A stretch of 6,721 bases of DNA from an uncultured Planctomycetaceae bacterium (GTDB lineage Bacteria > Planctomycetota > Planctomycetia > Pirellulales > JACPPG01), in contig CAMFLN010000167.1 in NCBI GenBank assembly GCA_945957305.1, positions 1 through 6,721 on the forward strand, written 5' to 3'. Of this stretch, positions 1 through 4,978 are shown in pieces. The notes under the pieces are model-generated. The model had not been told where the DNA came from and ran no database searches. It was given only the letters and a program-made list of their open reading frames with translations. Numbering within the stretch: position 1 is the first letter of the stretch; every line of letters starts with the position of its first letter. Both the position numbers and the translations under genes were made by a program.

Positions 1-80
1 AATAAGCGTGGCAACGAGAGGCCGGCCAGGCCGAGGCCTCCGATTTGCAGCATCTGCCGGCGGGAGAGGGTGCGTGGCAT
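1..80 (-). CDS. N-terminal fragment of a probable DUF1501 protein with Tat signal
   Basis: Only the first 26 codons are inside the window; the gene runs off the left edge. The peptide begins MPRTLSRRQMLQIGGLGLAG and continues LSLPRL. It has a twin-arginine motif (S-R-R-Q-M at residues 6-10) followed by a glycine- and leucine-rich hydrophobic stretch, which is a Tat export leader. This wording is typical of planctomycete DUF1501 proteins, a sulfatase-like family often encoded beside DUF1549/DUF1553 cytochrome-type genes; that is family knowledge, and the diagnostic domain itself is outside the window. The start at 80 is chosen because it puts the RR motif at the usual distance from the N-terminus. 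A GAAGG lies directly against the ATG, too close for a normal Shine-Dalgarno. Another Tat-exported enzyme cannot be excluded from the leader alone. Confidence 0.65.
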   Translation of the reverse strand, partial: MPRTLSRRQMLQIGGLGLAGLSLPRL

Positions 81-506
81 CCTTCGGCGAATCCGTTTTT
101 CATTGCGGCGGGAAAGTCAGGCAGGTCCCGACAGTTTACGCGAGCCACCCCCGCGCAGCAACGAAATCGCGCAGTGAGTTCCCTCTGCCCGCGGCCCTCA
201 GCCCGCGATTCAGGCCGCTGGCCCGTCGAACAACAATTTGGCAACAGCCCAAATCGGAATCAGCAGAAAGAACAACACGACCAATACGCCCAGCAGCGAC
301 GACAACACGGCAACATCTCCTGGCACAACGGACTCGAAGGACGCAATTAAAAAATTGGTAGCCGGCAGGTCCCCAGTCTAACCAAACCAGGTGGTGCCGT
401 TAAAGGGGCTGACCGCCGGCTTGTTGGGCGGCGCCCCGGTCTGCAGAATGGCACTGTGATTTTCGCCCTTATTTGGCCACAACAAGCTCCTGCCGTTGAA
501 CTTTCG
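81..506. other. Divergent spacer between the left-edge gene and the acyltransferase
   Basis: This stretch separates the minus-strand genes on the left from the plus-strand acyltransferase. Apart from the small hydrophobic reading frame at 210-326, I see no protein-coding signal. An A/T-rich patch at about 346-358 stands out from the GC-rich surroundings and could belong to a promoter for either direction, but no clear -35/-10 pair with normal spacing can be named. A short stem (CCGCC at 413-417 with GGCGG at 427-431, 9-nt loop) lacks a T-run and is not called a terminator. No tRNA-like fold or repeat array was seen. Confidence 0.5.
210..326 (-). CDS. Possible small single-pass membrane peptide (38 aa)
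   Basis: On the minus strand a frame starting at GTG (326) and ending at TGA (210-212) encodes 38 residues. About 20 consecutive residues in the middle are strongly hydrophobic (VLSSLLGVLVVLFFLLIPIW), followed by A-V-A-K-L-L-F-D-G and a short tail. That is the profile of a one-pass membrane peptide. The frame stays open about 18 codons further upstream, to a TAG, so a longer start such as CTG or a rare ATT is possible; there is no ATG in frame and no strong Shine-Dalgarno. It lies 129 nt upstream of the probable DUF1501 gene on the same strand and could share its transcript. No known family is recognised. The hydrophobic run is the only evidence, so it could be chance. Confidence 0.3.
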   Translation of the reverse strand: MPGDVAVLSSLLGVLVVLFFLLIPIWAVAKLLFDGPAA

Positions 507-1631
507 ATGTCCAATGTCCCGCAACCCACGCCGGCTCCTGCCCGCATGTTGTCAGTTGATGCCTTGCGCGGCTTTGACATGTTTTGGATCATCGGCGCGG
601 ACACACTGGTCGCCGGTTTGAAACCCCTTTCAGACTGGCCGCCGCTGGTCTTTGCCGCGGACCAGTTGGAACATGCCCAGTGGCACGGCTTCACGTTCTA
701 CGATCTGATTTTCCCCCTGTTTGTGTATCTCGTGGGGGTCTCGATCACGTTCGCGCTTTCTTCACGGCTGGCCGCCGGCGGGGATCGACGCGATGTGTAT
801 CTGCGCATTGCGCGACGCACGCTGCTGCTGTATGTGTTGGGGGTGTTCTACTACGGTGGATTGTCAAACTCGTGGGCCGAGATTCGCTGGGTGGGCGTGC
901 TGCAGAGGATTGCGATCTGCTACGGCTGTGGCGCCATCGTGTTTTTGAATTTCCGCCCGCGCGGCCAGTTGGTCCTACTCGCTACGATTCTGTTGGGATA
1001 TTGGGCGCTGCTGGAATTTGTTCCGGTGCCTGGATTCGAGCCCGGCGATTACACGCCCGAGGGGAACGTCGCCGGCCACGTCGATCGCTTATGGCTGCCC
1101 GGACGTGCCTGGTACCGCGAGTGGGGTTGGGACCCCGAGGGTCTGCTGAGCACTCTGCCGGCGGTCGGCAGCTGCTTGATCGGCATTCTGAGCGGCGAAT
1201 TGCTACGCGCGGGACGGATCGTGCCGCAGCGCAAGACGCTGGGTCTCATCGCCGCGGGGCTGGCGGCCTTGATGCTGGGTTACGCCTGGAGCTACGCTCT
1301 GCCCATCAATAAGAAGATCTGGACCTCGTCGTATGTCTTGGTCGCCGGCGGATACTGTTGTTTGCTGATGGGCTTGTTCTACCAGCTGATCGACATCTGG
1401 AACTGGCGACGCTGGTGCTGGCCGCTGGTGATCATCGGTTCTAACGCCATACTCATTTACATGGCGGCGGAACTCGTGCCCTTCGACAAAATCGCCTTGC
1501 GCTTTGTGGGCGGAGACGTGGGTGCCTGGCTGGGTGAGTGGGCCGGCGTCGCGGCGGCGGCGGTCCAACTCGGCTTGGAATTCGCCATCCTGTGGTGGAT
1601 GTATACGAAGCGAATTTTCATCCGCATCTAA
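507..1631 (+). CDS. DUF5009/HGSNAT-like integral membrane acyltransferase
   Basis: A 374-residue polytopic membrane protein of the COG4299/DUF5009 group, related to heparan-alpha-glucosaminide N-acetyltransferase (HGSNAT). HGSNAT moves acetyl groups from acetyl-CoA across a membrane to an amino sugar; the bacterial substrate is not known. Visible signatures are SVDALRGFDMF (16-26) at the first helix, EHAQWHGFTFYDLIFP (55-70), GVLQRIAICY (130-139), DPEGLLSTLPA (209-219) and NKKIWTSSYVL (268-278). His56 in E-H-A-Q-W sits where HGSNAT has its proposed active-site histidine (K-H-A-S-W). About ten hydrophobic segments follow, the last at about 346-365, with a basic end (TKRIF). The frame is open upstream to a GTG at 456, but the ATG at 507 is preferred because homologues start with a short Ser/Pro/Ala-rich leader before the LSVDALRG motif; neither start has a clear Shine-Dalgarno. 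It ends 41 nt from the convergent CoA-transferase gene. Confidence 0.9.
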   Translation: MSNVPQPTPAPARMLSVDALRGFDMFWIIGADTLVAGLKPLSDWPPLVFAADQLEHAQWHGFTFYDLIFPLFVYLVGVSITFALSSRLAAGGDRRDVYLRIARRTLLLYVLGVFYYGGLSNSWAEIRWVGVLQRIAICYGCGAIVFLNFRPRGQLVLLATILLGYWALLEFVPVPGFEPGDYTPEGNVAGHVDRLWLPGRAWYREWGWDPEGLLSTLPAVGSCLIGILSGELLRAGRIVPQRKTLGLIAAGLAALMLGYAWSYALPINKKIWTSSYVLVAGGYCCLLMGLFYQLIDIWNWRRWCWPLVIIGSNAILIYMAAELVPFDKIALRFVGGDVGAWLGEWAGVAAAAVQLGLEFAILWWMYTKRIFIRI

Positions 1632-1672
1632 GCATCACCATCCACCGCGGTGCCGAGATGTCCGCGACCGCC

Positions 1673-2758
1673 TCAGGCATCGCGCTCGTCGGTGTCGAAA
1701 CCGGCGAGTGACGCCGGCATTTTCGGCACGTGCAGTGTGCCGCCGTCTGGCGTGGCAAGCGCGATAAAACTGCGCCGCGCGCGCCACTGGGGGTGGTCGC
1801 GCGTTTCGCTGAATGATAGCACGGGCTCGCAACAGGTGTCGGCGTCGGCAAAGATTGCCAGCCACTCGTCGCGTGTTTTTTCCGCAATCGCGGCCGCAAG
1901 TCGAGCGGCGAGATCATCCGCATCCGCAACGCCGCCGTGAAAAGCGGCGTTCGACAACTCCGGCAGCCCCAAGCGCGTCACCAACTCCAGCCAGAACTTC
2001 GGTTCCAAGGCTCCGATCGTGAGATATCGATGGTCCTTAGTGCGGAAGATGCGATAGCACGGCGCCCCGCCGCTGAGCAATTCTCCGTCGCGGCGCGGAT
2101 TTCCCCCCTGCGCCTCGGCGCCGGCGTACAACGTCGACATCAGCGGCAACAGCTGTTCGGACATGCTCACGTCGATGTGACGTCCTCGCCCTGTTTTTTG
2201 GCATTCGAACAGCGCCGCGACGATCAACATGGCGGCTGCGTAGGAACCCGCCGCGGTGTCGGCGACCTGCAGTTGCGGATTCGGCGGCGACGCGGTTTCT
2301 CCGCCGGCAATCGATAACACGCCAGCCAGCGCCTGGTAGTTCAAGTCATGCCCCGCCCGCTGGGCGTAAGGGCCGGTCTGACCGTAACCGGAAATGCTGC
2401 AGACAACAATTCGTGGGTTGAGCGAGGCGAGCTTCGCATAGCCGATCCCCAGCTTATCAATGACACCGGGGCGAAAACCTTCGAGCACGACGTCGGCTTG
2501 CCTGACCAGTTCATAGAACCGCGCGCGGTCGTCGTCCTGTTTCAGATTCATGGTGACGATCGACTTGCCCCGATTCACCGTGGCATACGTCGCGGATACG
2601 TCGCCGACCATCGGCGGCCAGAGGGCCATGTAATCGCCCGGCGCCGGCGGCTCGACCTTCGTCACCTGCGCTCCCATATCACGCAGCACCTGTGCCGCCA
2701 GCGGCCCCGGCAATAAGAGCGACAGGTCAATCACATGAATTCCCGCCAGCGGACCCAT
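1673..2758 (-). CDS. Family III CoA-transferase, alpha-methylacyl-CoA racemase type
   Basis: A 361-residue protein of the CaiB/BaiF family. Members either move CoA between carboxylic acids or, in the racemase (AMACR/MCR) branch, invert the alpha-methyl centre of 2-methylacyl-CoA so that beta-oxidation can proceed. The N-terminus has the family pattern GPLAGIHVIDLS and LPGPLAAQVLRDMGAQVTKVE, then LEGFRPGV (92-99) and GYGQTGP (124-130). His137 (AGHDLNY), Asp167 (VADTAAGS) and Glu252 (GALEPKF) match His126, Asp156 and Glu241 of mycobacterial MCR with identical spacing (30 and 85 residues). This favours a racemase over a transferase, which would use a single Asp nucleophile. The position of MCR Arg91 is Lys102 here. 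The frame is open to 2830, but the ATG at 2758 has GAGGAG 9 nt upstream and starts at the usual family N-terminus. The gene is divergent from the 72-residue gene. The exact substrate is unknown. Confidence 0.92.
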   Translation of the reverse strand: MGPLAGIHVIDLSLLLPGPLAAQVLRDMGAQVTKVEPPAPGDYMALWPPMVGDVSATYATVNRGKSIVTMNLKQDDDRARFYELVRQADVVLEGFRPGVIDKLGIGYAKLASLNPRIVVCSISGYGQTGPYAQRAGHDLNYQALAGVLSIAGGETASPPNPQLQVADTAAGSYAAAMLIVAALFECQKTGRGRHIDVSMSEQLLPLMSTLYAGAEAQGGNPRRDGELLSGGAPCYRIFRTKDHRYLTIGALEPKFWLELVTRLGLPELSNAAFHGGVADADDLAARLAAAIAEKTRDEWLAIFADADTCCEPVLSFSETRDHPQWRARRSFIALATPDGGTLHVPKMPASLAGFDTDERDA

Positions 2759-2767
2759 CGACGTCAA

Positions 2768-2773
2768 CTCCTC
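2768..2773 (-). promoter_or_regulatory. Shine-Dalgarno GAGGAG fixing the racemase start
   Basis: Reading the minus strand, GAGGAG lies nine bases before the ATG at 2758. It is the clearest ribosome binding site in the window. It decides between this start and the in-frame ATG 24 codons upstream (2830), which would add an N-terminal extension not usual for the family. Confidence 0.75.
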
Positions 2774-2871
2774 GAAGCGAATGCAAGTTTGCGACCATGC
2801 CAACGCGTACGTCGCGTGCATGTTCGTCAAGGACGGCCGTCACACTACCATTCCGCGCTGCGTTCGCCTAT

Positions 2872-2904
2872 CAGGCCGTGACCGATGATCGCCGCCACGG
2901 CCTG
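2872..2904. repeat. 9-bp perfect inverted repeat in a divergent spacer
   Basis: CAGGCCGTG (2872-2880) is followed 15 bases later by its exact reverse complement CACGGCCTG (2896-2904). It lies in the spacer between the minus-strand racemase gene (start 2758) and the plus-strand 72-residue gene (start 2958). A second, uninterrupted palindrome, GACGGCCGTC (2832-2841), sits 30 bases to the left and shares the GGCCGT core. The arrangement would suit a regulator binding site or an RNA stem in a leader. No T-run follows, so it is not a standard terminator. Function is inferred from position only. Confidence 0.5.
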
Positions 2905-2957
2905 CGCGCGGTATCATGTGGCTGGTCACAAACAGTCGCCGGCGGTGGAAAGCAGCC

Positions 2958-3176
2958 ATGCAACAAATCAAGATTTTCAAAGGCATTGAAAACGATCTTT
3001 CGACGCTCGAAAGCGAGGTTAACGAGTGGATTGTCGATTCGGGTGCCGACGTCATTAATATTTTCGGGAACATCGCTCCGCAAAGCGGCAGTGGGCCGGG
3101 CAAGTCGGGCAGTCAAACCCACTCGGAGTTTCCCCCCTCGGATATTTTGCTCATCGTCCACTACCGCAAGGTGTAA
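2958..3176 (+). CDS. Small protein of unknown function (72 aa)
   Basis: I do not recognise a named family. The 72-residue protein opens with a strand-like MQQIKIFKG (1-9), then an amphipathic acidic helix (about 10-28, ENDLSTLESEVNEWIVDSG), a second strand-like segment DVINIFGNIAPQS, a Gly/Ser-rich linker, and a final strand-like DILLIVHYRKV at the C-terminus. This is a beta-alpha-beta-beta layout of a compact soluble protein with no signal peptide or membrane segment. The frame stays open 14 codons further upstream, through an Arg/Trp-rich stretch. The ATG at 2958 is preferred because the ordered pattern starts there and a purine-rich GGAAAG lies upstream. Alternating charged and hydrophobic residues and clean ends argue for a real gene. 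It is on the same strand as the PhzF-like gene, 116 nt ahead of it, so co-transcription is possible but not shown. Confidence 0.7.
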   Translation: MQQIKIFKGIENDLSTLESEVNEWIVDSGADVINIFGNIAPQSGSGPGKSGSQTHSEFPPSDILLIVHYRKV

Positions 3177-3292
3177 CCGCCCCGCGGCGCCTCTTTGTGC
3201 ATCTTCGCGCGCGAACCTGCCTCGGCCACGTTACGTCATAAGGCAGCGTGCAACCGACTAACTCTTACGGCAGCTCGAACCGCGGTGAGCGA

Positions 3293-4075
3293 ATGGCGAT
3301 TCCGGTGTTCCAGGTCGATGCGTTCACGGATCATGTCTTCGGCGGCAATCCGGCCGCTGTGTGCCCGCTCGAAGAATGGTTGCCGGCTGCAACACTGCAG
3401 GCGATTGCCGCGGAACACAATCTTTCGGAAACCGCTTACCTGCACCGTACTTCAGCGGGCGTGTACGACTTGCGCTGGTTTACCCCGGCCGTGGAAGTCG
3501 ATCTTTGCGGCCACGCGACGTTGGCCTCGGCGCTCGTCGTTTTCGAACAGTTGGAGCCGCGCCTCGACGAAGTCGCATTTGACACCCGTAGCGGCCGGCT
3601 GGTCGTGCGCCGCCTGGGAGAGCGACTATCGATGGACTTTCCAGCGCGGAAACCAATTCCTTGCGATCCCCCCCACGGCTTTGAAACGGCACTAGGGGCA
3701 ATGCCCGAGGCGGTGCTCAAATCGCGCGATTTTGTGGTCGTCTTTCGTAGCGAAGAACAAGTTCGCAACCTTGTGCCTGACATGAGACTCGTCAAGCAGT
3801 TGCCGAGCCTGGGCTTGATCGTCACGGCCCCGGGCGACACCGTCGATTTTGTCTCGCGGTTCTTCGCGCCGCAGTCCGGTGTCGACGAAGATCCCGTGAC
3901 CGGCTCCGCGCACTCGACGCTCGTCCCCTATTGGGCCGAACGTTTGCAAAAACGGCAGCTTCACGCCCTGCAGGTTTCTCGCCGCGGCGGCGAACTGTGG
4001 TGCGAAGATCGCGGCGACCGAGTCGAGATCGCCGGGCAGGCCGTCCTCTACTCGCGCGGCACGATTTTGATTTGA
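3293..4075 (+). CDS. PhzF-family isomerase-like protein
   Basis: A 260-residue member of the PhzF/diaminopimelate-epimerase fold family. PhzF itself isomerises dihydro-3-hydroxyanthranilate in phenazine synthesis, but most homologues outside phenazine clusters have unknown substrates, and no other phenazine gene is present here. Family motifs are present in order: VFQVDAFTD at the N-terminus, GGNPAAV (17-23), the catalytic-glutamate motif NLSET with Glu46, LRWFTPAVEVDLCGHATLA (59-77) with His73, and GVDEDPVTGSAHS (195-207) with Asp199. These correspond to Glu45, His74 and Asp208 of PhzF, so the enzyme should be active. Length is normal for the family. The frame is open to a GTG at 3248, but the ATG at 3293 starts at the usual N-terminus and has GGTGA 4 nt before it. 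The likely role is a cytosolic isomerase or epimerase of small-molecule metabolism. Confidence 0.93.
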   Translation: MAIPVFQVDAFTDHVFGGNPAAVCPLEEWLPAATLQAIAAEHNLSETAYLHRTSAGVYDLRWFTPAVEVDLCGHATLASALVVFEQLEPRLDEVAFDTRSGRLVVRRLGERLSMDFPARKPIPCDPPHGFETALGAMPEAVLKSRDFVVVFRSEEQVRNLVPDMRLVKQLPSLGLIVTAPGDTVDFVSRFFAPQSGVDEDPVTGSAHSTLVPYWAERLQKRQLHALQVSRRGGELWCEDRGDRVEIAGQAVLYSRGTILI

Positions 4076-4098
4076 GCGACGGTGCTCATTCGATGGCG

Positions 4099-4253
4099 CT
4101 AATTCTCGCTCAACGTCGCGGCGAGCAATAACGCGCCACAGACTATGATCGGCGCCGCGATCGTCGCCAAGGGTCAGGCATAGAGTTTCCGGCGGAAGGG
4201 AAATCGCAGGGCCGCCGTGATGCCCGTTGCACCAGGGACGTTAAAACATATCC
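4099..4253 (-). pseudogene. Possible broken small membrane reading frame with in-frame TGA
   Basis: On the minus strand one frame reads about 24 residues ending ITAALRFPFRRKLYA, then TGA (4174-4176), then continues in the same frame as PLATIAAPIIVCGALLLAAT plus LSEN and a TAG at 4099-4101. The part after the TGA is a convincing hydrophobic segment preceded by a basic RRK patch, as in a membrane protein. There is no ATG in this frame before the TGA, and a TAA closes it at about 4257-4259. The hydrophobic frame at 4254-4358 lies immediately upstream in another frame. Together they look like one small two-helix membrane protein of roughly 80-85 residues damaged by a frameshift near 4255 and one nonsense change. 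The alternatives are chance hydrophobicity in non-coding DNA or, less likely, a selenocysteine TGA. Confidence 0.25.
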
Positions 4254-4358
4254 TTAATTACTGCCAAATCCGGAGCTATTGCCAATCAGCAGCGTGAGTC
4301 CTGACCAGAGGACTAATGCAACACAACTTAAAATGGCAGTGAGAATTCGCGGCGACAT
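4254..4358 (-). CDS. Possible small membrane peptide (34 aa)
   Basis: An ATG at 4358 opens a 34-residue frame ending in TAA at 4254-4256. The peptide has a short basic start (MSPR), one continuous hydrophobic segment of about 21 residues (ILTAILSCVALVLWSGLTLL) and a small polar tail (I-G-N-S-S-G-F-G-S-N). It looks like a one-pass membrane peptide or an export leader. No clear Shine-Dalgarno precedes it. It has no recognised family. It may be a stand-alone small protein or the intact N-terminus of the damaged gene that seems to continue to 4099. Hydrophobic composition and a proper ATG are the only evidence. Confidence 0.35.
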   Translation of the reverse strand: MSPRILTAILSCVALVLWSGLTLLIGNSSGFGSN

Positions 4359-4483
4359 CGTCAGGAATTCTACACGTCTCGCGCAACACCGGCGATGTTG
4401 ACGCCTAGGATCTGGCCGTCGTGTGGCGTACACTAAGTGGCAGTTTGCTTCCGACAGACCGACACGCCCATTCTTTGCGATTC

Positions 4484-4939
4484 ATGTCCACTCCACCTGC
4501 ACAGTTTGGTGGCGAAGAACACTTCGCCGCAACACCGGAACGTCTGTACGCGCAGCTAACTGATCTCGACGCCATGATGAAGACCGTGCCCGACCTGGTG
4601 TCGGCCGAGCGCGTAGACGAGCGTTCGATGCGTGCCGTCGTGCGGCCGGGCTTTTCGTTTCTGCGGGGCACGCTCAAACTGGTGATTTCACTCACCGATA
4701 CGCAGCCCCCCTCGGCCGCGGCCATGACGATTGCCGCCCAGGGGATCGGCGTCTCGATGCGCGTCGTCTCCCATTTGCAGATCGCGGGCGCAGGGACCGG
4801 CTCGAAGCTAACTTGGGATGCCCAGTTGGCCGAAGTCAAAGGTTTGGCCGCCGCGCTGAGCCCCAGCCTGATCAAGGCCGCGGCCGACCAAGTCATCCGC
4901 CACGCCTGGACACAAGTCCGCAAGCAGCTGGGCGAATAA
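4484..4939 (+). CDS. CoxG-like SRPBCC family protein
   Basis: A 151-residue protein matching the CoxG (carbon monoxide dehydrogenase subunit G, COG3427) branch of the SRPBCC/START-like fold, which forms a deep hydrophobic ligand pocket. Visible pattern: FGGEEHFAATPERLYAQLTD (8-27, first strand and pocket helix), TVPDLVSAERVDE (34-46), FLRGTLKLVISLTD (59-72), then KLTWDAQLAEVKGLAAAL (108-125) and a long C-terminal amphipathic helix (about 126-149) that closes the pocket. The usual family position P-G near the N-terminus reads P-D here (36-37). No CO dehydrogenase large, medium or small subunit gene is nearby, so the CoxG name reflects fold similarity, not a CODH role. The frame is open to a GTG at 4421; the ATG at 4484 fits the family N-terminus, but no Shine-Dalgarno is evident. 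It is convergent with the acyl-CoA dehydrogenase gene, 39 nt apart. Confidence 0.82.
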   Translation: MSTPPAQFGGEEHFAATPERLYAQLTDLDAMMKTVPDLVSAERVDERSMRAVVRPGFSFLRGTLKLVISLTDTQPPSAAAMTIAAQGIGVSMRVVSHLQIAGAGTGSKLTWDAQLAEVKGLAAALSPSLIKAAADQVIRHAWTQVRKQLGE

Positions 4940-4947
4940 ATACCAGC

Positions 4948-4972
4948 CTACCGACTACTAGCTACCGACTAC
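4948..4972. repeat. 11-bp direct repeat between convergent genes
   Basis: CTACCGACTAC occurs at 4948-4958 and again at 4962-4972, separated by three bases (TAG). It fills most of the 39-nt spacer between the CoxG-like and acyl-CoA dehydrogenase genes. It does not form a hairpin and has no T-run, so it is not an obvious terminator. It may be a small tandem duplication or one member of a dispersed intergenic repeat family; one copy pair in this window cannot decide. Confidence 0.6.
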
Positions 4973-4978
4973 CGCACT

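Larger units (their letters stand above)
4076..4483. other. 408-nt gap between the PhzF-like and CoxG-like genes
   Basis: This gap contains no well-formed gene. A weak stem (TGAGC 4073-4077 with GCTCA 4084-4088, 6-nt loop) overlaps the PhzF-like stop codon and lacks a T-run, so it is a poor terminator candidate. The central part (about 4240-4345) is richer in A/T than the neighbouring genes. The minus strand holds two hydrophobic reading frames (4254-4358, and 4099-4257 with an in-frame stop), listed separately. No tRNA, repeat array or clear promoter was recognised. Confidence 0.5.

Noticed and set aside
584..1312. A 242-codon plus-strand frame inside the acyltransferase gene
   Set aside because: It is Arg/Gly/Ala-rich low-complexity translation in an alternate frame of a clear membrane protein gene, so it is a shadow frame.
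1643..1652. Palindrome CACCGCGGTG in the 41-nt spacer between convergent genes, considered as a bidirectional terminator
   Set aside because: It has no loop to fold as a hairpin and no T-run on either side.
3204..3215. 12-bp perfect palindrome TTCGCGCGCGAA ahead of the PhzF-like gene
   Set aside because: It is made almost only of a CG alternation, common by chance in GC-rich DNA. With no loop or second copy there is no basis for calling an operator.
3195..3695. A 166-codon frame overlapping the start of the PhzF-like gene
   Set aside because: It overlaps the motif-bearing PhzF frame over its whole 3' part and its translation is Arg/Ser/Cys-rich without family features.
4073..4088. Stem TGAGC/GCTCA at the end of the PhzF-like gene, considered as a terminator
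   Set aside because: The stem is only five base pairs and no T-run follows.
4174..4176. In-frame TGA considered as a selenocysteine codon
   Set aside because: I see no convincing SECIS-like stem just downstream, the flanking residues do not resemble a redox site, and the frame lacks a start codon. A nonsense change or non-coding DNA is simpler.
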